Below, piece after piece: positions 25,815 to 34,321 of a stretch of DNA of 64,000 nt. The stretch comes from Candidatus Hydrogenedens sp. (GTDB taxonomy: Bacteria > Hydrogenedentota > Hydrogenedentia > Hydrogenedentales > JAEUWI01). Positions within the stretch are counted from its first letter, which is position 1, and each line of letters begins with the position of its first letter. The notes under the pieces were generated by a model, which searched no databases, had not been told where the DNA came from, and saw only the letters and a program-made list of their open reading frames with translations. The position numbers and the translations under genes are program-made. The stretch spans positions 124,001 through 188,000 of the forward strand of contig WGMK01000013.1 of assembly GCA_016125095.1 (NCBI GenBank). Direction: 5' to 3'.

Positions 25815-27068
25815 CTATTCGGTCAGGGCCGCGTAGACCTGCACGGTGGAGAAACCACCCGCGAGATCCACGTCCACACTCCACATGGTTACGCCCGCTT
25901 CGCCGCCCTCGCCGTCATACGTCGCCTGATACACGCTGTCCTCGCCGCTCACCGGAATCACCCGCACCGTCACTACGCTGGAAGCCGGCACATTCGCCGC
26001 CTCAATCGAAAGCGTCTTCGTGCCTTCCTCGGCAATCTGCACATCCGCCGGCAGCGTCTGCTTCGGCCGCGGATCTTCCGGCACATCCTCGCCGCCCAGC
26101 GTCACCGCCTTAATGCTCGGAATCCCGTCGCCCGCCGTGCGGAAGATGCGCGGGGTCTCTGCCGCGATCGCAGTGGTATAGGGCGGCGAGCCGAGATCGG
26201 CCAGGTCGTTGGAGTTTGCCTCAATTCGGATGCGGCCGCTGCCACCGGAATTGTCAGAGTTTTGACCCCCGAGGGCAGAGAGGATTCCTAAACCTCCCAC
26301 ATTGTCGCATACCAAACGAATTGCTCCGCCGCTACCGTGCCCTGTCCAATAGTCGTTTGAGCGCCCCCCATCGGCACTTATCTTTCCATTTACAGCGATT
26401 TGCGAAGGAGTCGAAATCAGGAGAGCTCCACCGCCAGCACCGGCACCAAATACCCGATCATCATTGAATCCACCGCTCCCACCAGAACCACCAATGAGCG
26501 GGAATACGCCGGGGTTGCCGTAGGTGCTACTGCTACCGCGTGAACCTACGGTAGCGTAACTGCCGTCCCTACCGACGTTGTCGTCGGCAGGTGCGCCGCC
26601 CGGCCCAAAGCCTGCACTTGCAGGAACCGAACCACGCGTACCTCGTCCGCCGCGGAACCCTCCAGGCCCTGGCTCGCTTGGCGTAGGTGTCGCCGTATTG
26701 CCGTGACCATTCGCACCATTAAGATTCACCGTTCCGTTAATCACCACGTCACCCTGTACCAGCCACATGACCGGCGCGACCGAAGGATGATTCTTGAAGG
26801 TGACTGTGACGCCCTGCGGAATGTTCACGGAGGTGTAGCGGAAGATGACCGCCCACTGCGCGGGATCGTAGACCCCGTTGCCGCTGCCTGAGGTCAGGTC
26901 CCACTGGCCCGTGACCGCCTGGCTCAGGTCAATCGTGATGTTCGAGGTCGGCTCGAACGCGCCATCCGACCCGGCGAACTCGCTGGGCAGGGTTATCGCC
27001 GAAGCGTGTTGGGAAAAGAGAAAGGCCAGAGCGGCAAGTCCAACGAGAAACCAGGACTTCGTAATCAT
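25815..27068 (-). CDS. Secreted Gly-rich protein of unknown function
   Basis: The 417-residue product has a clear signal peptide (FLVGLAALAFLFSQHASA). An N-terminal beta-rich segment follows (VTVTFKNHPSVAPVMWLVQG, VVINGTVNLNGANG). A long Gly/Ser-rich stretch (about 130-290: GGSGGSGGF, GAGAGGGALL, GHGSGGAI) comes next, and the last part resembles a beta-sandwich (TLSIEAANVPASSVVTVRVI). The pattern NGTVxLNGxxG...GSGGAIRL recurs in secreted proteins of planctomycete-like bacteria, probably beta-helical. It is the first gene of a unit with the CARDB/beta-helix protein, 34 bp upstream. No enzymatic motif is visible. Confidence 0.75.
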   Translation of the reverse strand: MITKSWFLVGLAALAFLFSQHASAITLPSEFAGSDGAFEPTSNITIDLSQAVTGQWDLTSGSGNGVYDPAQWAVIFRYTSVNIPQGVTVTFKNHPSVAPVMWLVQGDVVINGTVNLNGANGHGNTATPTPSEPGPGGFRGGRGTRGSVPASAGFGPGGAPADDNVGRDGSYATVGSRGSSSTYGNPGVFPLIGGSGGSGGFNDDRVFGAGAGGGALLISTPSQIAVNGKISADGGRSNDYWTGHGSGGAIRLVCDNVGGLGILSALGGQNSDNSGGSGRIRIEANSNDLADLGSPPYTTAIAAETPRIFRTAGDGIPSIKAVTLGGEDVPEDPRPKQTLPADVQIAEEGTKTLSIEAANVPASSVVTVRVIPVSGEDSVYQATYDGEGGEAGVTMWSVDVDLAGGFSTVQVYAALTE

Positions 27069-27358
27069 GGATATGGGTGACTCCCCCTGTTTCAGACGCG
27101 TGTAAGCTCTCCCGGCTTCCGGAGTGGCCTGAGAACGACCTCAGGACTGTACCGCGACGTACCTCAATAGTCAAACGGCACCGCAGCCGAAGCATCGATA
27201 CGCCTCGCCCGAGGAATCTATTGACAACCCCTTGAAATCTGCAGCGACTTGCAGTAGACTGAAGGTCACAAGGAATAGCGTTGGAGAGGTTGCGTGGCCA
27301 CCATTAGCGGTGGAAAGCGGCCTATCCGCGTCGGTTTGAAAAAGTTCCAACAAAGTTC

Positions 27359-27388
27359 TTGCAATTGAGACGGAGATGATCCTATACT
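27359..27388 (+). promoter_or_regulatory. Candidate promoter of the porin gene, with a long leader
   Basis: TTGCAA (27359-27364) and TATACT (27383-27388) have an 18-bp spacer. The start codon is at 27710, so the leader would be about 315 bases. The intergenic span 27069-27709 shows no convincing gene. A small hairpin (TTTCGG/CCGAAA, 27670-27686) lies just before the ribosome-binding site. Confidence 0.5.
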
Positions 27389-27709
27389 CCCCGCGTTGAC
27401 GTATGGCTGGGAGTCCATGCGTTGGCGTATGCGGAAGAACCAAGCGGTCTGGATTGACGGAAGCGAGAAGCCGGCTGACCCCGGATTACCTGCGGACCTG
27501 TCCATCGAGCCCGGTCTAAATCTGGAGAAAGAAAGGAGGGATGAGGACCTAAGCCGCGAATACAGATGCGGCGTATCTCCACTGGATCGAATCACTCGAG
27601 GTACGAATACTCAATTAAATTGCACGCTTCTTGTGGGGCAGTGCCGCGTGGAGGGAAACCTCTGGAGCGTTTCGGAACATCCGAAAATTCTACGTAGGAG
27701 AAAACGCAA

Positions 27710-29527
27710 ATGCGTTCATTTAAGACTCTCGTGATCGCTGCGGCGATCGCCGGCATGGGCGCCAGCGCTCACGCTGAACTGCAGAACGTGGAAGTGGGTG
27801 GCAGCATCCGCATCCGCGCGAACTACTACAGCTTCGACAACGCCTATCAGGGCCGCGTGGCGGGCTATGACGGTATCCGCTTCTCGCCGTTCATGACGAA
27901 CGACGAGCGCGATGATGCCGGCAACATTGAACAGCGCACGACCCTGAGCGTGAAGGCCGACTTCACGGATCAGGTCAGCCTGTACACCGAAGTCGATGCG
28001 CACAACAGCTGGGGCGACAACTTCCGCTCCGACTACTTCAACGGTCTGGATTTCGACAATGGCACGGGTGTGAACCTGTACCAGGCCTACATCCAGGCGG
28101 ACGAAATGTGGGGCACCCCGCTGCGTCTGCGCGTTGGTCGTCAGGAACTGAGCTTCGGCAGCGAGTGGCTGGTCGGCGTGAACAACGCTTCCAGCGGCTT
28201 CGCCGGTCTGAGCTTCGACGCCCTGCGTCTGGACTACATCACCGATGAGTTCAACGTGGCCGCGTTCCTGTCGATGATCGCGAACAATGCTGGTACCAAT
28301 TCGTACGATTTGGATCGTAGCTATGACTGGGGCAAGAACCTGCCGTTCTTCGGCCGTGCGCTGACGGACTTCAACGACCGCAACGTGGCCGAAGGCTTCC
28401 TGTCCAACGACACCGTGTTCGCGGGCGTTTATGGTAGCTACACCGGCCTTGAAGACATCGTGATCGATGCCTACTATTTCGGCCTGTGGGACCAGAACAA
28501 TGGCAACGTGATCAACGGCTTCAATGCCCTTCCGGCACAGTTCGGTTACCCGGGTCTCGCGAACCCGCTTGGTGCGATCTTCGGTGCACCCGGTACGCTG
28601 TTCGAAGTCGTCAATCCCGGCTTTCTGCGTAACTCGCCGGTTGGCGGCCTGACGCCGTACAATTTCGCCGACGCAACCACCATCCACACCATTGGCCTCC
28701 GCGGAGCTGGCACCTGGAACGCACTGGACTTCGAAGCTGAAGTCGCTTACCAGTTTGGTGAGATCGACCTCGTGAACCGTCGCACGGTGCTGAGCACCTG
28801 GACCGGAATCCTTCGTCCGGGCGTTTGGTTCTCGAACGCCTTCGCCGGTCCGAGCTTCTTCAACAACGACCTCGACAGCACGATCGACTATCAGTCGTTC
28901 GCTGCTAACGCGGCCCTTGGCTACACCTTCGACTCCGCTTGGACGCCGCGCGTCGGTCTGGCTGCGGCCTATTTCGGTGGTGCTGATTCGTCGAACCACG
29001 ATACCCGTGGCCTCTTCGGTTCGGGCCTGTTGAACCGCCTCTACAACTTCGACTCGGTTGACGAGATGTCCTTCAACCGTCTGTTCTCGAACTACGAGTA
29101 CAGCGAGTTTCTGGAGAACACCGACCTGTCGAACGCCCTCGTGCTTTCGGCGAACCTGGGCGTCGCCCCGACCGAGTCCGTTGCCCTCAGCGCGTATGTC
29201 ACGTACTTCATGAGCAATGAAGAGCCGAACTACGGCTGGTGGTGGAACACCTGGAATGACACGGACGCCGAGCTTGGCTGGGAAGTGGGTCTGTCGGCTG
29301 AATACAGCTACAGCGAAGACCTCGTGTTCCGCGCCGGCTGGGCCATGTTCCTCGCGGGCGAAGGCATCAACTACAAGTCGGACCGCAAGTGGCCGTTCCT
29401 GTGGCGCAACCCGCTGCTGGACCGTCCGGGCAACCTGTCGGCTAACAACGGCACGACGGCCCTGGGCTTCGGCGACGACGGCGACACCTATCACTACGTG
29501 TACGCCGAGACCGAACTCAGCTTCTAA
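27710..29527 (+). CDS. Outer-membrane beta-barrel porin, alginate-export (AlgE-like) family
   Basis: The 605-residue protein has a signal peptide (MRSFKTLVIAAAIAGMGASAHA). It consists of amphipathic beta strands throughout, with family features LYQAYIQADEMWGTPLRLRV and GRQELSFGSEWLVG. It ends in a terminal Phe (AETELSF), as BAM substrates do. AGGAG (27696-27700) is 9 bases before the ATG. Codon use is more biased than in its neighbours (CTG, CGT, GGC, AAC), which suggests high expression. A strong terminator follows. Its substrate is unknown: relatives include alginate exporters and general anion porins. It is direct evidence for an outer membrane. Confidence 0.87.
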   Translation: MRSFKTLVIAAAIAGMGASAHAELQNVEVGGSIRIRANYYSFDNAYQGRVAGYDGIRFSPFMTNDERDDAGNIEQRTTLSVKADFTDQVSLYTEVDAHNSWGDNFRSDYFNGLDFDNGTGVNLYQAYIQADEMWGTPLRLRVGRQELSFGSEWLVGVNNASSGFAGLSFDALRLDYITDEFNVAAFLSMIANNAGTNSYDLDRSYDWGKNLPFFGRALTDFNDRNVAEGFLSNDTVFAGVYGSYTGLEDIVIDAYYFGLWDQNNGNVINGFNALPAQFGYPGLANPLGAIFGAPGTLFEVVNPGFLRNSPVGGLTPYNFADATTIHTIGLRGAGTWNALDFEAEVAYQFGEIDLVNRRTVLSTWTGILRPGVWFSNAFAGPSFFNNDLDSTIDYQSFAANAALGYTFDSAWTPRVGLAAAYFGGADSSNHDTRGLFGSGLLNRLYNFDSVDEMSFNRLFSNYEYSEFLENTDLSNALVLSANLGVAPTESVALSAYVTYFMSNEEPNYGWWWNTWNDTDAELGWEVGLSAEYSYSEDLVFRAGWAMFLAGEGINYKSDRKWPFLWRNPLLDRPGNLSANNGTTALGFGDDGDTYHYVYAETELSF

Positions 29528-29562
29528 GCTGACGTAGGCTCCGGTTACATCCGGTACATTGG

Positions 29563-29602
29563 CCGCCCCCGCGGGGTTCTCCCGCGGGGGCGGTTCTTAT
29601 TT
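29563..29602 (+). terminator. Strong rho-independent terminator after the porin gene
   Basis: A 13-bp perfect GC-rich stem (29563-29575 with 29581-29593), GTTCT loop, and a T-rich tail TTCTTATTT. Confidence 0.88.
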
Positions 29603-29668
29603 ATGCGCGGCGTGTGCACGGCCTTCCCGGCTTGCTATACTCCCGCCGCAACACGAGGAGTCTCTTCC

Positions 29669-30331
29669 ATGCCAGAACGTACTTCCGCTGTCAGCGGTAT
29701 CAACCTTGCCGGACGCTGTCTGCTGCTGCTCACGGGGCAGCGCTTTCTGGTATCCGTGCTCACCGTCGGCGAAGACTGGATCAAGGTCACCTTCCCCGCC
29801 GCCGATTTCCCGATCGAGGGCATGTACGTGACGCTGGAATTCCACGACGACGAAGGCTTCACCGTCTTCGAATCCGAAGTGCTCGAGTCGCCCCGCGAAC
29901 CCGGCGACGGACTCACCCTGCGCCTGCCGGACGACGCGCACCGAAACAGCCACCGCACTGCATGGCGCGTGCCCGCCAATTTCAACGCCTCTATCAAGGG
30001 CCACGTGCACCCCCGTGTGCACGAGGTCGAAGTCATCGACGTCAGCTCCGGTGGTTTGCAAGTGTCCACGCAGATCGATCTCGCCATGGGCGAAAATGTC
30101 GATGTCAGCTTCCGACTCCCGGGAGGAGACGAACACAAGGCGCTCGGCGCCGTGGCCCATGTCATCCGCCCCCAGTCGGATACTCAGGCGCCGTTGCACG
30201 CCGGTATCCGTTTCATCAATCCCGAGCCGGAAACAGTCCGTGCGCTAAAAGCCTATATCCGGCAGAGAATAGCGCAACTCGGCCCCAATGGCGTCGGGCC
30301 CCGCAGGCGCAGCGCCGACCGGCCCAGTTAA
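29669..30331 (+). CDS. PilZ-domain protein (c-di-GMP receptor)
   Basis: The 220-residue product has an N-terminal YcgR-like segment and a PilZ domain. The PilZ c-di-GMP motifs are present: RTAWR (RxxxR) and, further on, DVSSGGL (D/NxSxxG). PilZ proteins bind c-di-GMP and change motility, secretion or exopolysaccharide output. ATG 29669 is selected because GAGGAG (29655-29660) lies 8 bases upstream. It sits between the porin gene and the type II secretion genes, so control of envelope functions is plausible but unproven. A TATACT at 29636-29641 may be its -10. Confidence 0.87.
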   Translation: MPERTSAVSGINLAGRCLLLLTGQRFLVSVLTVGEDWIKVTFPAADFPIEGMYVTLEFHDDEGFTVFESEVLESPREPGDGLTLRLPDDAHRNSHRTAWRVPANFNASIKGHVHPRVHEVEVIDVSSGGLQVSTQIDLAMGENVDVSFRLPGGDEHKALGAVAHVIRPQSDTQAPLHAGIRFINPEPETVRALKAYIRQRIAQLGPNGVGPRRRSADRPS

Positions 30332-30350
30332 AAATTCGCACTGATTACGG

Positions 30351-30380
30351 TTGACATCGCGCGGCCTCTGTGCGTAAATT
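30351..30380 (+). promoter_or_regulatory. Promoter of the pseudopilin operon
   Basis: A perfect TTGACA (30351-30356) with TAAATT (30375-30380) at 18-bp spacing, about 80 bases before the gspI-like start. Confidence 0.55.
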
Positions 30381-30463
30381 GACGGGGAGCCGAGTTCTGG
30401 GAGGAAGCGCGGACTTCCTTCCGCATTCACGTGCATCGGAGGGCTACTGTGCGAAGGAGACCG

Positions 30464-31015
30464 ATGTGGCGGGCCGCGTGCCCGCAGCAGCCTGGCCGCC
30501 CGTTTACGGGGGGCTTCACCCTCATTGAACTCCTCGTGGCGCTCTCGGTCATGAGCGTGGCCGTATCCGTTTTCATCGCCATGTACATCTCCAGCCTCGA
30601 CCTCGCCTCCACAGCGCATAATCGGCTGGTCGCGCTGAACCTGGCCGAAGAGCAACTGGCCGCCATCACCGGCGCGCCCGCCCGCTTCGTGTGGAAAATT
30701 CCCGCAGGCAACCCCGAAGAAACCCGCTTCGACGTCGAGTTGACGGGCGAAGACCCGAAAGCCGGCAACGAGGGTGGCCTGCCCGGCGCGATGCCGGCCG
30801 AGCCCGCGGCCTTCCGACGGCAACAGGCCGAGCATGAACGCTTCCGCTGGCGCGCAGAGGCCATGTTGCAGCGCGGCGGCGGCTACTACGAAGTTACCGT
30901 CGTCGTCAGCTGGGAAGACGCCGCACGTCCGCAGTTCCTCGCCGTCACCTCGGCCGTGCCGGCCATCGCCGTGCACGCACCCGCGCAGGCTGAAACCGCG
31001 GAGGCCACGCCATGA
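30464..31015 (+). CDS. gspI: Type II secretion minor pseudopilin, GspI-like
   Basis: The product carries a type IV prepilin leader and N-methylation motif (GGFTLIELLVALSVMSVAV), with Glu5 of the mature protein present. It should be cut by GspO/PilD before Phe. The mature part is about 165 residues with a pseudopilin-like alpha/beta pattern. The I assignment rests mainly on gene order (I-J-K). ATG 30464 follows AAGGAG (30454-30459); GTG 30449 with GGAGGG (30438-30443) is an equally reasonable start. The end overlaps the next gene by 4 bp. Confidence 0.78.
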   Translation: MWRAACPQQPGRPFTGGFTLIELLVALSVMSVAVSVFIAMYISSLDLASTAHNRLVALNLAEEQLAAITGAPARFVWKIPAGNPEETRFDVELTGEDPKAGNEGGLPGAMPAEPAAFRRQQAEHERFRWRAEAMLQRGGGYYEVTVVVSWEDAARPQFLAVTSAVPAIAVHAPAQAETAEATP

Positions 31016-31638
31016 GCCGCCCCTCCGCAGCCCGCGGCTTCACGCTGCTCGAACTCATTGTCGTGCTGGCGGTGCTTTCGGTCGTCAGCACGCTCGGCAT
31101 CAGCGCGTTCGTTTCGGTCACCAGCTATTACAACACCACCGCGCGTCGCATGGCGCTCGACGAACGCGCCCGGCAGGTATTCGAGAGCATTCAGGAAGAC
31201 TGCGCCATGATGGTGCCCTCGGGCTTCGCAGGATGCAGCGTGTTTTCCAAGCGCCAGATGGAAGAGACCAAGCGCTACGGCCGCGTGCCGTTGGAGAACG
31301 ACCAGATGGTGCTGCCCATCGCGTTCTACAATCCCGTGACCGAGGCCACCAACCGCGCCAGCGTGCTCTATGCGATAGACCGTAGCGAAGCCCAGCCCCG
31401 GCTTATCCGCCGGCTCGAGGGCGGCTTCGGCAATCCCGCGCCGCAGGGCGCCGAGGAAATCGTCGCCGAGGGCGTGCTGGCCATGCGCATCGACTATTTC
31501 GACGGCAAGCGCTGGCTGCCCGAATGGACTGCCGCGCAGCACCCCGATGCCATCCGGGTCAGCCTCGTGCTGCAAGATCTCGACCGGCCCTACGAACAGG
31601 TGGCGCGCAAATGCGCGTTCCCGATTCAGGTGAACTAG
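31012..31638 (+). CDS. gspJ: Type II secretion minor pseudopilin GspJ
   Basis: The 208-residue product begins with a short leader and RGFTLLELIVVLAVLSVV, a prepilin-peptidase site with the conserved Glu5. Length and the later ALDERARQVFESIQEDCAMM and RRLEGGF segments fit GspJ. It should form the pseudopilus tip with GspI and GspK in the periplasm. The start overlaps gspI (ATGA), indicating translational coupling, and gspK starts 1 base after its stop. Confidence 0.83.
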   Translation: MSRPSAARGFTLLELIVVLAVLSVVSTLGISAFVSVTSYYNTTARRMALDERARQVFESIQEDCAMMVPSGFAGCSVFSKRQMEETKRYGRVPLENDQMVLPIAFYNPVTEATNRASVLYAIDRSEAQPRLIRRLEGGFGNPAPQGAEEIVAEGVLAMRIDYFDGKRWLPEWTAAQHPDAIRVSLVLQDLDRPYEQVARKCAFPIQVN

Positions 31639-31639
31639 C

Positions 31640-32704
31640 ATGAGCAAGCGACCCCACAAGGCACAACGCGGCGCGGCGCTCGTATTCGCCATCTCCCTGC
31701 TCGCCATCTTCGCGGTGCTGGGCACGGCCTATGTGGTCAGCATGGCCACCGGGCTGCAATCCGCCGACCTGCAGGTGCGCGAGGCGCGCGCATCCCACAT
31801 GGCCGAGGCCGGCATTCAGGCCGCCATCGGCGATCTCAGCCTCGCCGTGCGCGAAGGCCGCCAGCGCAGCCTGCTGGGCGAATCGGCCTACCAGTTCCCG
31901 GCGTACAAAGGCGTCTACAACGGCGACCGCGTCATGCTTGAGCGTACCGAGCGCATTGCCGCAGCCAACGTCACCATCCTAGACGAAAGCGGCAAGGCCA
32001 ACCTGAACCACGTGCCCGTCAGCGTCATGCAGCTTCTGCTCGGGGTCGATGGCCAAACCGCGCGCTTGATCGCCACCAGCCTCCCCGGCCGCCCCTTCTT
32101 CTCGGGCGAGAAGCCCGACGAGCGCCGATGGATGCACGATACCGACGATCTCGTCGAGCGCGGCTGGTTGTCCGAAGAAGCCGCCGGGCAGCTCGATCCG
32201 TCGCTGCTGTCCTTCGTCAATGTGCCGCCCGGCGATACCCGCCCCAGCGGCTACCTGAACGTGAATACCGCCCCGGCCGAAGTGCTTGCCGCCGTGCTCG
32301 ACATGCCCGTGGACCAAGCCCGCCAGGTCATGCTGCGCCGCCCCTTCCAGGGCGTCGCCAGCCTCGAGGAAGCCGCCGGCAAGCCGGCCGCCTCGTTCAA
32401 CATCAAGAGTTCTGCAGGTGACAACGGCGGCCTGCCGCGCGCCCTCTCCTTCGATTCGCGCGCCTTCCGTCTGGTCTCCGAAGGCGTCTTCGGCACCTCG
32501 GAGCGCGGCAGCGATCAATCCAAGGCGCGCATCGAGGCCGTCGTGGTCTTCAATGCCGACGGCACCTACGAGATTACCTACTGGAACGCGGGCACGCTGG
32601 CGGAATCCACCGAGGATTCCATCGCGTCCGCTGCGGAAACGAGTGAAACCACCAGCCCAGATTCAGCTGCGACCGCTGACCCTGCGCCGGAAGCGGTCAG
32701 CTAA
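31640..32704 (+). CDS. gspK: Type II secretion minor pseudopilin GspK
   Basis: The 354-residue product has RGAALVFAISLLAIFAVLG as the membrane segment. The GspK signatures are present: ILDESGKANLN early, and YLNVNTAPAEVLAAVLDMP later. These belong to the SAM-like helical domain that caps the pseudopilus. Like other GspK proteins it lacks the canonical Glu5 context of major pseudopilins. The C-terminus has a Ser/Thr/Ala-rich tail. It is followed by gspF after 21 bases. Confidence 0.88.
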   Translation: MSKRPHKAQRGAALVFAISLLAIFAVLGTAYVVSMATGLQSADLQVREARASHMAEAGIQAAIGDLSLAVREGRQRSLLGESAYQFPAYKGVYNGDRVMLERTERIAAANVTILDESGKANLNHVPVSVMQLLLGVDGQTARLIATSLPGRPFFSGEKPDERRWMHDTDDLVERGWLSEEAAGQLDPSLLSFVNVPPGDTRPSGYLNVNTAPAEVLAAVLDMPVDQARQVMLRRPFQGVASLEEAAGKPAASFNIKSSAGDNGGLPRALSFDSRAFRLVSEGVFGTSERGSDQSKARIEAVVVFNADGTYEITYWNAGTLAESTEDSIASAAETSETTSPDSAATADPAPEAVS

Positions 32705-32725
32705 GCGAAGGAGGGAAGGCACCCC

Positions 32726-33934
32726 ATGGCTATCAATAGCGGTGAAGGCGGCTCGGCCGCTCCGAAGCGCCGGACCAAACGGACCACCAAGACCATCGTC
32801 GAGGCGGCGGGCGGCCTGTCCGACGACGAAATCGTCGTCCGCAAGGAATCGGGCAAGGGCTCCGCGCTCTCCGGATTCATGTCAGGCGGCGTGGCCAGCA
32901 CCGACGTCACCACGTTCCTGCGGCAGCTCATCATGCTGCTCGAGGCCGGCACACCCATTCTCAAGTCGCTCAAGACCCTGTCGGAGCGCGGCAAGCGCGC
33001 CGCCGCCCGCGCGCTCGTGGCCGATATCGCCATGTATGTCGAAGCGGGCAATCCGCTGTGGCAGGCCTTCGATCGCCACCCGCGCTACTTCGACAGCGTG
33101 TTCGTGAATCTCATCAAGGCCAGCGAGGCCAGCGGCACGCTGGTCACCGTGCTGCGCCGCTCGGTCGATTACCGCACCTCGCGCGAACTGCTGGCCAAGC
33201 GCGTCAAGGGCGCCATGGTCTATCCCATTCTCCTCGTCGTGGCCTGCTTTGCCGTCGTGCTGCTGCTCGCTTACTTCGTGGTGCCGCAGTTCAAGGAACT
33301 CTTCGAAAAGGCCAACCTCGAGATTCCCGAGGTCACCAAGAAATTCCTCGCGATCTCCGAGGCCTTCACCCTTTATTGGTGGGTGCCTATCGTCGCACTC
33401 TTCTTGCTCTATCTGGTCTATCGCTTCTGGTTCCTGCGCAGCCCCGTGCGGCGGCTCATCGCCGATCGCATCCGCATCCGTATTCCAGTGGTGGGCCACA
33501 TCCTGCACAAGAACGCCATCGTCGAAATGACCCGCACCATGGCGCTGCTGCTCCGCAGCGGTGTCTCGATGATGTCCGCGCTCGACCTCACCCGCAACGC
33601 CATCCACAACTTGGCCGTCGGGCAGGTGCTCCAGCACGTGCGCGACAACATCGAGGGCGGCGGCGGCCTCGAGGCGCCCCTCCGCGCCGCGTCGCCCGTC
33701 ATCCCCGATGTCGTCACCGACATGATGGTCACTGGCGAAGATTCCGGCCGCGTAGACGCCGTATGCGAACAGATCGCCGACATCTACGAGGAAGAAGTCG
33801 AGATTGCTGTCTCCACCATCGGCGAGGCCATCCAGCCCATCTTTACCGTCATCGTCGGCGGCATCGTCATGCTGCTCTTCGTAGCCCTCTTCCTGCCCAT
33901 GGTCAGCATGATTCAGCAGCTTCAGGGCGGCTGA
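32726..33934 (+). CDS. gspF: Type II secretion inner-membrane platform protein GspF
   Basis: The 402-residue product has two T2SF domains (about 55-180 and 255-380), each starting with a helix like FLRQLIMLLEAGTPILKSL or MTRTMALLLRSGVSMMSAL. Three membrane helices are visible (ILLVVACFAVVLLLAYFVV; YWWVPIVALFLLYLVY; PIFTVIVGGIVMLLFVALF). It forms the inner-membrane platform that couples the GspE ATPase to the pseudopilus. AAGGAGG (32708-32714) precedes the ATG. The N-terminal 45 residues are basic and disordered. A terminator follows. GspC, D, E, G, L and M are not in the window. Confidence 0.92.
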   Translation: MAINSGEGGSAAPKRRTKRTTKTIVEAAGGLSDDEIVVRKESGKGSALSGFMSGGVASTDVTTFLRQLIMLLEAGTPILKSLKTLSERGKRAAARALVADIAMYVEAGNPLWQAFDRHPRYFDSVFVNLIKASEASGTLVTVLRRSVDYRTSRELLAKRVKGAMVYPILLVVACFAVVLLLAYFVVPQFKELFEKANLEIPEVTKKFLAISEAFTLYWWVPIVALFLLYLVYRFWFLRSPVRRLIADRIRIRIPVVGHILHKNAIVEMTRTMALLLRSGVSMMSALDLTRNAIHNLAVGQVLQHVRDNIEGGGGLEAPLRAASPVIPDVVTDMMVTGEDSGRVDAVCEQIADIYEEEVEIAVSTIGEAIQPIFTVIVGGIVMLLFVALFLPMVSMIQQLQGG

Positions 33935-33955
33935 TATCCCACGAATCGCTACCCC

Positions 33956-33992
33956 ACGGCGCGCGGCCCCCGGCCGCGCGCCGTTTGCTTTT
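33956..33992 (+). terminator. Terminator after gspF
   Basis: A 13-bp perfect stem (33956-33968 with 33972-33984), a CCC loop, then TTGCTTTT. Confidence 0.82.
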
Positions 33993-34183
33993 ACAACCCG
34001 CCTGAGCCATGCCGCCCTACCTCATGGTGGTCTGGACCCTCTGTTTCATTCCAAATGGTAGGTACTCTGGCATGATCGAGACTGCGATTGGGCGAGCCAC
34101 TACCGCGCTCTGAAAGAGCTGCCCTGCGCTAACTCCAACCAATCAAGCAGTTTAAAGCTGCAATCCCTCAACCTGCCCCGCCT

Positions 34184-34200
34184 TGGCATATCCCTTGCTT
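34184..34200 (+). promoter_or_regulatory. Sigma-54 promoter upstream of amtB
   Basis: TGGCAT-N5-TTGCT matches the RpoN consensus TGGCAC-N5-TTGCW in all but one base. The GG (34185-34186) and GC (34197-34198) are separated by exactly 10 bases. It lies 122 bp before the amtB ATG, as expected for NtrC-controlled ammonium genes. Confidence 0.7.
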
Positions 34201-34321
34201 GTTCCGCGCGGGCAAAAGCACTCCGGCAGCTTGGTCGGCGTGTTTCTTGGGCAATGAACGAAGCGGTATGCGAGCGTCTGAGGGGATGCTGCATCCGCGC
34301 GGAACTGGAGGCACATTCGGT

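Noticed and set aside
27221..27260. TTGACA at 27221-27226 as the porin promoter
   Set aside because: No acceptable -10 lies 16-18 bp downstream; the 27359-27388 pair is better.
27396..27734. A 112-codon frame in the porin leader
   Set aside because: It overlaps the porin start and has no ribosome-binding site or protein-like composition.
27716..29494. A 592-codon open frame antisense to the porin gene
   Set aside because: High-GC mirror of a strongly biased gene; no domain or ribosome-binding site.
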